This document shows, in pieces, positions 1 through 11,100 of a stretch of DNA of 27,323 bases (its first letter is position 1; every line of letters begins with the position of its first letter). The notes beneath the pieces are model-generated. The model saw only the letters and a list, made by a program, of their open reading frames with translations. It ran no database searches and was not told the origin of the DNA. The DNA lies in assembly GCF_000003605.2 (NCBI RefSeq), contig NW_003105114.1, positions 319,382 to 346,704 on the forward strand, in the 5' to 3' direction. Both the position numbers and the translations under genes were made by a program. The DNA is from Saccoglossus kowalevskii (taxonomy: Eukaryota > Hemichordata > Enteropneusta > Harrimaniidae).

Positions 1-85
1 TTAAATTACCTGTTTGCATATGATGCAGCTGTACATGATTTAACATACCAGATTCATTCGTGATGAGCGCTATAATTGTTTTTAC

Positions 86-391
86 TTAAATGGCTGTGGT
101 CGTCGCGCCGCGCATGTGCAACATTTGTGTTGATAAACATTGCTTTTCCAAAAATCCAATGCGCTCTTCTAATGAAAATCGCGACTAAGAGTTTTAATCT
201 TGGTGCAAAGTGCACTAATTGCCGTCGATGAATCATTCGATACTTTCCAATTGCCAAATAAATTATCTAGTCAAAATTTGATAACGTTTCAGTTTGTACT
301 CGTTGGTCTGCGCAACAGTCAAAGTTGCCATCTTTGTTCATATGAGACCCATATCTCGCGCATGCGCAACGCGACGTCCACCTCTCTTTAA
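86..391 (+). mobile_element. MITE copy 1 (non-autonomous DNA transposon, TTAA-bounded)
   Basis: The element is about 306 bp, bounded by TTAA at 86-89 and 388-391. The left end reads TGGTCGTCGCGCCGCGCATG, and the complement of the right end reads TGGACGTCGCGTTGCGCATG, so these are terminal inverted repeats of roughly 30 bp. Related copies occur at 10949-11228 (inverted) and 15291-15519. It has no coding capacity. A TTAA target suggests a piggyBac-type origin, but a 3-bp TTA/TAA (Harbinger-type) duplication cannot be excluded. Confidence 0.72.
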
Positions 392-960
392 AACAAATAC
401 AAAAATCTTTTCACAATTTTTACTTCTGAAAACGTCATCATACATTTATTATCATAAGTTCAATAATACCTATACCTTGCCACATAACTTATCAAGTGAA
501 TAATAACTTCTAATAAGAATATCATAAAAAGCAACAACACGTAGTAACATTAAGATATACCTAACCATACCAAATATGTCAATATTTAATGAATATTCAT
601 TAAATAAATAAATTTAACTCATAATAATATTAAAAACACAAAAACATACAAAAAACATTGTCATCGGACACTATGCGCGGCGTGATGACCACCTCTCTTC
701 AAAACAAATACAAAAATCATTTCACAATTTCTACTTCTGAAAACGTCATCATACATTTATTATAACTTCAATAATAACATAACATGTTATCACGTTAATA
801 ATAACTTCTTATAAGACTATAATAAAAAGCAACAACACGTAGTAACATTAATATATATCTAACCACACCAAATATGTCAATATTGAATGAATATTTATTA
901 AATAAATTTAACTCATAATAATATTAAAAACATGCAAGAACATTGTCATCGGTAACTATC
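362..960. repeat. Tandem duplication, about 311-bp unit, two copies
   Basis: Copy A (362-672) and copy B (673-960) align almost throughout: both carry ACTTCTGAAAACGTCATCAT, AAAAAGCAACAACACGTAGT and CATTGTCATCGG at corresponding positions, offset by 311 bp early on and about 285 bp at the end because of small deletions. Each unit starts with the right terminal repeat of the MITE. Confidence 0.85.
583..606. repeat. Perfect 24-bp AT palindrome
   Basis: The sequence is centred on GAATATTC with ATTTAAT and ATTAAAT arms, and is self-complementary over 24 bp. The equivalent site in the second tandem copy (around 880-900) is decayed. No function is implied. Confidence 0.8.
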
Positions 961-1610
961 ATTAAAATAATTATATATGAAATCCTCAGTATTCAGAACG
1001 GATGTGACTCGTGGATGAGAATCGACTGGTATCACCATAGAAATATTGAAAATTGAAGCTATAACAAAGATAGATATTTTTTGTCTATTTCGTGTGTTAT
1101 ATTTTTTGGGACAATAGTCGAGTTATACAGAAAAAAATGGTTACGCGCAGTGTTTCTAATTTAAAACGGGGTTTCCTAATCAATAGCAAACATGCCAGCC
1201 TCTAATGCAAATGAACACCTCATTTTGAGCAACATTTACTATTCGTAACGCTTCATTACGGAAATGTTAACTGTAGGCGTTTAGGCTGAACCATTTCGCA
1301 GAGGGGTCAATTTTAAATTGAGAGTTTTTCTTTCGATTCTTAATATGCGTAATTGTGTTAACCAAGTTGGCATATTAGCGTGAATTAGTGTATCTGGCAG
1401 TCAAACGTCTCTTTCGCTTAAGTAGCTTTGAATTTACCTATTTGGCTGAGATTTTTATTTATCCTAATTGAGTTGAAAATATGCCGCCACGGACCCGGAC
1501 TTTCGCTATTTTTAACTGTGTTATTGTGACACTATTCCCAACGGTGTATTACAAATTGTTCGTCTAAAAACCGTACGCCCTTTTGAATGTGTGCATGTAA
1601 ACGATTTAGC

Positions 1611-1640
1611 TACAAAGGTTTACAAAGGTTTACAAAGGAT
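1611..1640. repeat. 10-bp tandem repeat, three units
   Basis: The unit TACAAAGGTT occurs three times in a row, the last ending AT instead of TT. Confidence 0.9.
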
Positions 1641-1808
1641 TCAATGAATTTCCTTTATCTCCGAAAAAAACACTGTTTCACACAAATTCCTCTAACAAAA
1701 TGTTCTACTTGCAGGTCCTTGGACTACAACAGTTGTTATCAAATCTTTTTTTTCAATGGTGATTTTTTTAAAGGATAACTAATTTCAAAAGTAATGGCTT
1801 ATGCTATA

Positions 1809-1814
1809 TTTATT
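1809..1814 (-). terminator. Possible poly(A) signal of the GPCR gene
   Basis: AATAAA on the minus strand, about 165 bases after the TGA at 1980. The position is reasonable for a short 3' UTR. AATAAA is frequent by chance in AT-rich DNA, and another lies near 1455-1460. Confidence 0.35.
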
Positions 1815-1979
1815 AGCTTGGTGTCTTTCAGGTAATTCATGTGTTTACGTGATTATAGTGACACTGTGTTAATACTCATACCACACACAATTCTCACGGA
1901 AATATTTCAAAAATAGAAGTGCTTCGATGACTGACTTCCAGTATAATCAATAATCAAGCGTAATTCTCGACGACGGAAG

Positions 1980-2144
1980 TCATATACGATCCACCGCAAC
2001 TACTTCTATTGGTGCATTGGTTACACCTAACGGTAACTTTCCGCTTGAATTACTGCTTTTTCTTGTCGTCTTTGTCGCCAGGCTTACTATGGATTGCCGT
2101 CGGTTTTGGCGAAGTCGGCACATGACAAAATGTTTCAAATCTTT
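1980..2144 (-). CDS. Exon 4: helix 8, palmitoylation cysteine and C-terminal tail
   Basis: Residues 339-392 plus TGA. The acceptor is a pyrimidine-rich ATTTTTCAG ending at 2145. The frame opens K-D-L-K-H-F-V-M-C, which completes helix 8 as E-T-F-R/K-D-L-K-H-F with C347 as a likely palmitoylation site. This closely parallels the NPY receptor pattern of N-x-x-F, two basic or polar residues, D-L, then a cysteine. A basic stretch R-L-R-Q-N-R-R and Ser/Thr-rich sequence follow (S356, S359, T362, T364, T365, S368, S369, S371, S372), candidate GRK or arrestin sites. The tail ends V-D-R-I. No methionine start or long open frame marks it, so it was found by following the exon 3 donor in phase 0. Confidence 0.85.
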   Translation of the reverse strand, partial: KDLKHFVMCRLRQNRRQSIVSLATKTTRKSSNSSGKLPLGVTNAPIEVVAVDRI

Positions 2145-5100
2145 CTGAAAAATTAATAATGTAAGTTATGTTGTAATGCATTATATTATTAAACCTAGGT
2201 TGCTTTCAGATTATATTATAGTGTCTAGGTAGTATTGAGGCCACATGCTTTGCATACGCTCAATGGCACAGAATGCATTAGTATTACTAGGTCAACACGT
2301 GACTGACAAATATCACCAACGTCCAACTAAATCATTTCAAGTTCAATGTGCGAAGGACCAATGGCTATATGATGATTTACTTCCGGTAAGTTTAAAATAA
2401 ATTTAAAATGGCAGCTCATCTCTTAGTCCTGATGACGTAAATAATAAAACGTGACACGGCCATACTTACACGAAAAGTTTCATTCAGGAAACCATATATA
2501 AATGGATTCATGAAACTGTTTGCCGTGGCTAACAGTAAACAACACATCTGGGTTATTCTCATTATGTCCTGAGTAGCTACCTCATCGTACAAATCTGGAA
2601 CAATATCATTGACTATGTTGAACACGTGCAACGGGAACCAGCAAATAGCAAACATTACTACAATCACCACCAACATCTTTATCGTCTAGAATAGAAAATA
2701 TATTACATTACTGGTAAACAGTAGTTGAGTAGTGCTAAGTAAACTGACAGTAAACATGTACATAGAGTTGAAAAATCGTATACATGATTATCGGTATTAC
2801 AATGTAATAGCCACCCGGCCAACGGTACACGTAGTACCGATAATATACCTCCATTCTTGCCTTGCTAAAATATGTTTAATTTGTTTAATTACAATAATAT
2901 GTAAATGAACAAAGCCTACAGGTGCTTTGAGTAATTTTGTTATGGTTTATTGATTTTCCATTTACCGATGTTTTTCGTGACTTGAAAACCGCTGAATCGA
3001 AACTAATGTAAACTGGTACAACTGTTTTTCGAAATTGTGATTGTTCACGTGCTTCACCGGTCATATTGATTAAAAACCAAACCAAAAGTTCTCTATTTTA
3101 TAAACTTCTAGACAGTTTCAGCAATCTGAAATTGTTTTTGTGGATTGATCCGAAAATGAGAATGCATCATCTATGGTACATTTATAGTTGTTCGTTTGTA
3201 TAAATTGTAACGTGGTTTGGCGGTCATCTTGGATTTAAGAAAACAAGGAAGTAATTTATATATTTGCAAGTGTCTCAATAACCTGTAATGTGTGTTGTAG
3301 CATCACTAGAATGCGTAAAGGTTACCTTTTGCGCTGTAATTAATTTACCGTAAATAGCATAACACATTAAAGCGGGAGGCTCTTCACCAGCGCACGCGCG
3401 AGAATTTAGTCCCAAGTGATGATAAAAATGTGTTTCCCAAAGCAAGACTTTATATGTACTAGCGTATATAAGTGCTATATTATAATTATTATATATTAGA
3501 GGAGAATGTAGGAATTTGATTACAGAAAATATTTGAATGGCAACTGTCAAAGCATGCCTCATACCTTCTTCTTAGACCGCATTTGCGATAAGTCCCTCTT
3601 ACGATCAGCAACCCCAGGTAAACTTCTTCCCCACAGTCGTCTACCAATACGATAATACGTGTATGAGATTATGGACAGCGGTATCACGTACGTGATTATC
3701 AGTATGACTAATTCGTAAGCCGTAGCTGCGGTGTGCTCTATCCTCTCACTGCAAAAATAAACAATGTCCCCTGGGGCGTCCACGAAGTCGTTGAGATCGT
3801 AACTTCTGGAGCGTGCTGTTATGAGAGGGATCAGAGAGAGGGATATCGATACCAACCAGACTAGACACACGACATATTTTGCCCGGTTCTTCGTTACTCT
3901 CAATTTGAAAGGATATAGAACAGCATAGTATCGATCTACACTCATAGCCGTCAATGTGTAGATACTGACGCATATAGATACCTGTAACGGAATATATAAA
4001 AACATAACAAAACGCCAAACCAAATCCCATCTATGAGTTATGGTTATACAATAATCACTGATATTACTCACAAACACAGTACGTGTTAAGAGTCATGCAT
4101 ATATAATTTACTCCACTGAAACAATGCTAGACACTCGTGTTTAAACGATGACCACAAGTATGTGAATATAAATACATAGTAATGATATGTTAATCTTATA
4201 TTAACATATTGGCGACAATTTAATATTACAAGTTATTGCGATTGGATTACATAGTAAAATGCTTCCGATGTACTATAAATGGGAAAGAATATTATTCGTT
4301 GTGGTTGTTTATGTGGATGTTAATATTCAAAATAAGATGTTTAACACAATGTTAGCTTATCGTGAATAACATGAAAAGTGACAGCAGATCGATTGACTAG
4401 CAACTTCAAGACAACAAATGAATTCAGAAACTGATTATTGTGTTCTACTAATTTGCGAAAATACGAAAGTGAACAAAAGTTGTTTGATTGGCTACATAAT
4501 AACAAATTCAGCAATGAGTGTTGTTAATCTGAATATTGAAACGTATATGAATGGTACTGATATGCATCTGCTATATGGGTCTTGTAAATCATAATATCAT
4601 ACGTAACTTTATGTGTTCTTTTTGGCAATGTAGTGTGACATGTTTTATGCACATTACTATATTTACTACGCATCGAAGGGAATAGCGATGATTACGCCAA
4701 TTTCGTCACATCAGAACGTGAAATATTTTACTGTTAACTCGTATTGTGTTTCCTATTGTAATGGTATGATGCCTCTTTAAGTTTTAAATTATAAAATAAT
4801 CACAAATAATCAAGACAATGTCTTACAAAATGTAATCTTTAAAAAACTGTACAAGTATTCTAATGGTGATTAAAAAATACTATGAATTCTATCAGCTGAC
4901 AAATTCCACAATACGGTAATAATGCATTCCATTAAAATTCATTGGTGATTACAAATCAACCTGATGTCCATCACTGTCATTGCCTAATAGAGTCTACATA
5001 TTGTTTCGACTCTCATCTTGAAGGTCAAGCTGATATGTGTTTGTTCGACCCATAAACTGACGTATGATAATTAACGATATTGCAATTTTGATATGCTAGA

Positions 5101-8100
5101 GTACTTGTAAGTTGTTAATCAGCTCGACCGTGGTGAAAGTTAGAAATATTGACATTACAATCACAAAAGATTAATAATCGGGATTATGTTGATATAGCAT
5201 TGGTAGATGCTCCCCAAAGATTGATCTAGTTTTCAATATTGCCTGCAAAATCTGTTCTTAATGCATTGATTATAATCACCGATCTGTCATTGTATGGTAA
5301 CTCAGACTTAAGGATTATATTGATAACATAATTTAGGTCAAGGAATTAACGCTAATCACAATATCGTTATACTATAGTATACTGAATTAGAATAGTAGAT
5401 GAAACAAAGAAATTTTACACTATTTACGAAGAAAAACAGGAATGTTTGTTCTTATAAAATTGCAATAGCAGTAAATAAAAATTAGCAAGTATCACAAAAC
5501 CCTGGTCAATTGAACGTGCACAATTTTTTAAATTACATTTTCAAACCAACAAAAACATTCGAAATTCAATGTTAATGTTATTGAGATCACCGCTACATGA
5601 CTCAGATGAAGAGCACAACGTTCCCTCTCAGTATTTAAAAATAGGACATTTCATTTTCAATCCAACTGTCACAGTGTGAGTGCTTAGAATGATGGAATAA
5701 ACTAAGTTTGCGATTTGTGGTTTAAAAAAAACATGTAATTTACTATGATATACACATTAGTCAGGTGCGATTTCCGCATGTCATTGGTCCATTAAAAACA
5801 CATAACCCGCGATGGGGCTAAATCTCGCCAAATACGCAGTATTACATCGTTAAAGTGCGTTTACCGGAACACCGATTCCATCGATATCGACTATCGTTAG
5901 AATCCCCGTAGCTGTCTTTTAACGCTCAGTTATCTGTAGTAATTATACTTAGCGTAGAAATTACATTCTGTATGAATACAATTACATTGTGGCAAGTTTA
6001 TAATCTACATAAAAACTAATGATTTACAGAAGTTAATAAACAGCCAGAACAGTGGGTCACATTGTCTGAGAGTGATAGATTTGTTTATCTCACTTAGTCG
6101 TGTTTAACTCAATTTGTCACACACATATATTGTCTCTATTTAGATTATCCTTATTTTCTTGACATATACAGAAATTAGTCATTGCCATAGTTTATTTGCA
6201 TATTACTAGCAATTTCTCGGTTCGTACACATGTAAATTATTATTTCACTGACTTATTATTATTTCAGTATCATGTATTTTTTGAAGTTAAAGCTTGGTAA
6301 AGGTAATACAAACATTGGAATTGCATTAGTGAGTGAGTTCTTTCTAAACCACAGAAAAAAATGGTAAAGCTTGGTTCGAACCTATAGTATTTGGGAAAAA
6401 CTGTGGTTGTTGTGGTACGAGTCGGAAACACATCTACTATCCACTACTATTAATTGATTTGCGTGGTATATTTGTAATGACCATACAAAGCGTTTTAACG
6501 TTATAAAATCACAAATCTCGTATAGCTACACTGTCTTTTTAGAACAATCTCTGTAAAAATGTCAGGATTGAAAACAAAACATAACATTTTAAGCGATAAG
6601 TTAATTGCTTTATTTCGAATAGTTGACCTTGTAATTCAAAACAATATATTTAACTAGTTTGATGATATTCCAAAAATTGAATTTCAGGTTTCTCCTTTTA
6701 ATGGAGTTATTAATTGATTTCGGTTGAATTTTCTGTTACTCAACAGGAAGCTCGATGCGAAATACAATTTCGAATAACAGACACATCTTGGTAAATGCGA
6801 AGTCAATGTATTAAAATAATTATCTACGACACAATTTGATATAGGGAAATGTCCATATGACTATAGTTTGTCAACGAGCTTAATTTAATGCAATTGCTAA
6901 GCTAAACTTCGATAAAAGTCCGAATCATTAGTCAAACTCTAAAACAATGCATCATTGTGTAGACAGCGTGATCATGCCGTGTGTCAAATTTAGAATTACA
7001 TGGAGATTTAAAATCCCTGCAAGTTGTCGATGTATTCAGAGGTCACTGTTGTTTGTGCTACTTCATTGCTAAAGTGTTTGTCCCCGCAAGTTGCAAATAT
7101 TGCTTTCAGCCACTTGATCTTATAATCAACAAACTATTCAAGCACTCGCGCTGAAATTGACAATTCAGTCACGGTACAGAGAATATGCCCTGAAACAGAT
7201 TCAAAGTTAAACTGAAATATCCGATGTCAAATTCTAAATTTGCTTCTCCCTGCTGAAGCCACTAAAGTGATCGGTTGTAGCTGCTCAGACAATCGCTGTA
7301 CCTTGTGTCAGCCCACGATTGTGTGGTATAGAAGTTTTTTAATAATGACTTGTACAATCCCGATGGACAATAGTTATGATAGACAATTTTTTTTGGGACT
7401 GTTGGCACGACAGTAGATTGCGTGGATTGTCGCAATATGTTTAAATCTACTCTTATTTATGATCTACATATAACCATAATAACAAAAAAAATAAATGAAT
7501 TAATAAAATTACGTGGGAAAATCAAGCATGTGAGTAGTGCAGCGCCCTCAACACCACAATGGAGAATTACACGAAAATAAACCTGCCCAAATAATTGAAC
7601 TTCAAAGGTACTTTTTTGATTTCACATTCAAATACCAGAATGCACAACTTCAAATGTACTTCCAACGAAATCTTAATTCCTACAACAGTTTCAGAGAAAC
7701 TCACTGCACAAAATCCGTCGGAATAATACAAAATAAATTAATCTGTACGATAAACTGGAAAATCTCAACCTGAGCTTGACCCCCCCCCCTCGCCCTCCCT
7801 AAAAAAACGAAATTTGACACCAGAGATAAATAAACAATTAATCGTGAAATATTCAATGACAATAATAATACAGTGTACATCATTGAAGACATATTTACAG
7901 AAAACCTAATTTGTATGACGTCCTATACTGTACAGCAATATACAGCATTCTTTGCAAAATTACCATTCTGTTCATATATTAGAATGATAATTATCTGGTA
8001 CGCTTTGGGAAATATGTCATAAAGTCATGCAGTAATGACCAATTCAAATTGTATTAGCGTCCCCGTCCGCTAGGACTACCCGTATAATCACGTGTGTGTG

Positions 8101-11100
8101 TGTGTGTATATGTGTGTAGAAACGTGTACAATTTTTTTAAAACAATTCTGCTCCATTGTTGCCATGACAACGTCCGAAAACTTGATTTTTGGTCGTCTTT
8201 TCGCGCACATTTTTTTTCGTACAAAATCTCGGACATATAGAAAATTTGCTTGAGGGTGTGCCTCTACTGAAAGTATTTTTTTTTTTGATTTGACGCGTGC
8301 TCTGAATCGTTCTTCACACTCGGTATCATTGTTTAAAATAGCGGTGTCGATAACGTCTATAGAAATCTCTTGTGGTGTCTGTTCACACCTACACTCCAGT
8401 TATGCGGAAAAAACAATCCTCCTACCATAGCAACACCCTTTTTTATATATTTTGAGTCAATGTTATACGTTACTATTGTATATTAAACTCGTATACACAC
8501 CATCTATGCGCTAGCGTTTCATTAATGTTTGCAGTAGCATGCTCGAAATCGATTGTATAGGACACCTCGTTTTTGTGACGCGCCTTGGGCGAGAGCACAA
8601 CGAAACGGAAGATGGAACAGCAAATACTAAATAATGTGTATACACTGCAGTTATCAGAAATGCGTATTGCCCTTAACAATGTCGCACGTAGAAATATATA
8701 TTGGTTAACACCGTCTCGGTGCAATATAGATGATATCAGCAGCGACTCAACATAAAAATGAATTTCACACTCATGAATGTCGACTATGGTCATATACAGA
8801 TTTGCACTTATCTTCTTAGTATTAACTTAATTGTACACTAATTAAAACTATGTATAATATGGCTGATTGTAGCGACAGTTATCCTAAGGGTCTTCGTTTT
8901 GGATAACACTACTTTGTAAACAAAACAAAACATGTAATATAAATGCTCAGCCATGCCTACGTAATGGTTGACGACATGTATGCACGAGTAATCACTAAAT
9001 GTTGTGGAGAATAACGGAAAAAATAGTGCGTATGGTGAATTATGCTACCACTCGACTTTATTTACTAACTTGAAATCAGATCTCGGTTAATGCATTGATC
9101 CATATTCGTGATCACCTGCGGATATTTTTTATAACTTCACACTGTCAATATTATGAACCTCTGCCACAAGTGGAACTCAGAAAATGCATTTGTATTACGC
9201 TCCGTATATTTTCCAAGGCTATAGAGTACTTTATATATTGAAAAGTATAATCTATGCCCCGACGTTTACAAGAACCGATACTCCAGACGGGTCTATAACT
9301 ACTGTTGTTGTTTTTCTGCATCCACAATGCGGGTTGTGTGTTGTTATTGCGTACGTGTGTTACGCGACTTGTTTGTAGTGGAGAACATTGGGCCCATGAT
9401 CTATAAAAAAAAAGCCCCTGACTTATTTATAGTTAACTGCATGTTGGAATCAGTTGCTAAGTCAATAGTTGGTCTTCCCGTGTATCCCAGTTTACTCCGA
9501 TAGCGTTGAAGTCGACTAGTTGGTGTAGTTAACATATCAATAACGTAAACTGATGGCGACTTTTAATTTTCTACTTTCTATATATTTTTTAATAGCGTAG
9601 GATGATGTACATTTATATCCAGTAAACGGGAACAAAGAAACTACTGAACATGTATTGTTTAGAAGTGTACTGGAAGTACGTAAATGTTGAACAAAGCCTG
9701 TCTGATATCGAAGGTTAGCGTAGTGTTAGGAAAATAGAGATAAGCCAAATAGTAGTGTTGTTGTTGTTAATAACAGAAAAAAAAGTAGTTCGTAGTCTGT
9801 TTACATGTGAGCGTTTTGGCTATTTCATTTTGAATGGCTGTAACACGTGCATTGGTGAACAACAGCGGAATCTATTCGAGAACATGTTTTACAGCTCCTA
9901 CAAATGTTCAGTCATGTTTGCCTCTTGTTTGTCTATATAAAAGCGTCCGGTAAATTGTAGAGAGTGTTTTTTGTTCTATTGTCACAATGTACTGTTGAGA
10001 GAATTACGTTCAAAAACAGAAACATTTCTATTGATGACATTTATGAGTGCAAAATCGTGATTTTTGTTTGAATCTTGTTTTTATAGAATTCGAGGTAGTA
10101 TTCTGCAAAACGAAAAATCCTGAATAACTATCTTAGTATGTTAAAATGGTTATAATTGGCGTATAGTTGGGAGATACGTGCATTAGTACGGTTTTCCCAT
10201 ACTAAAACACTTCTTTTGGTGTCATGCAGAAGTGCAAAATCGTGATTTACGTTTTAGGTTTCATGTTGTCACGAACACGGGACAGTATTCTACAAACAAA
10301 GACTCATGAATTATATTTCTACTATAAGCAATTAGGCTGTACAGGAACTGTTTTATTTAGTCTGTAATTCAAGTTAAAAAATACGTGCAAACCTGCGATG
10401 AAACATTTGTATTGATGACAATTAAATCAAATCAGTATTTACATTTGTTATATTATACTATTTCCCTATATCTGTTCATTGTCAAAGTCATAACATTGCT
10501 CCATCGCATTGAAAAGTGTGGGTGTTGCGGAATAACCTGAATTGGGAATATAAAAGCACGTGACATCTAGATGTGAATCTTTAACCTTTTTTGCAGTGAC
10601 GTGGTTTGTTGTTCGTGATGTTCGGCTTAGAACTGTTTACATTGTGAATCGTCAACAAACCAACATTCGTTTTCTACGTGGATAACACAAGTTACCATAC
10701 CATAACACGTGCGCTCTATCCTATCTCTCAGTAACATTTGAGCCCTAACTATTGACTTTTTTATCACCAGACATGTTAAAAACTCGGCCTCATTGTGTAT
10801 ATATGTTTTTCAGGTATGTTCTAGCTGACGTTCAACAGTCGAATAAGAATGAGCTCAGGTAACAATACAAAAGAAACATATCCCCATTCTACGTTCTTAT
10901 CACTGTTCGGCGGCATTTTGGATATAGCTTAAGAAATCAATTATTTGATTAACGCATTACGAAATCTCTCGCGAGATATTGCGGCAAAATAAATTTATTT
11001 GACTAGCTCTTTGACTGTTGCGCATATCAACGAGTAAAAACTGAGACTTTAACAAGCTTGACTTATGTATTTTCAGGTGATTGGAAGGTATCGAAGGAGT

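Larger units (their letters stand above)
1..1979. other. 3' flank / 3' UTR side of the GPCR gene
   Basis: This AT-rich stretch follows the receptor stop codon in transcription order. It contains a MITE, a 311-bp tandem duplication, a 10-bp triple repeat and a possible poly(A) signal. Open frames at 54-257 and 200-503 lie inside the MITE and its duplication and are not genes. From about 961 to 1610 I see nothing recognisable. Confidence 0.6.

Noticed and set aside
54-257. Open frames at 54-257, 200-391 and 11081-11284 with similar peptides
   Set aside because: The similarity comes from the shared MITE sequence; copies are in different orientations and lack conserved reading frames.
3746-4030. 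Minus-strand open frame overlapping exon 2
   Set aside because: It is an alternative frame of exon 2; only the exon 2 frame has the DRY motif, TM4, TM5 and both splice sites.
6370-6386. GGTTCGAACC resembling a tRNA T-loop
   Set aside because: No acceptor, anticodon or D stems can be paired around it; GTTCGAAC near 15908 fails likewise.
8473-8793. 106-codon minus-strand open frame, the longest outside the receptor exons
   Set aside because: No recognisable motif, lies inside intron 1 and lacks convincing splice sites.
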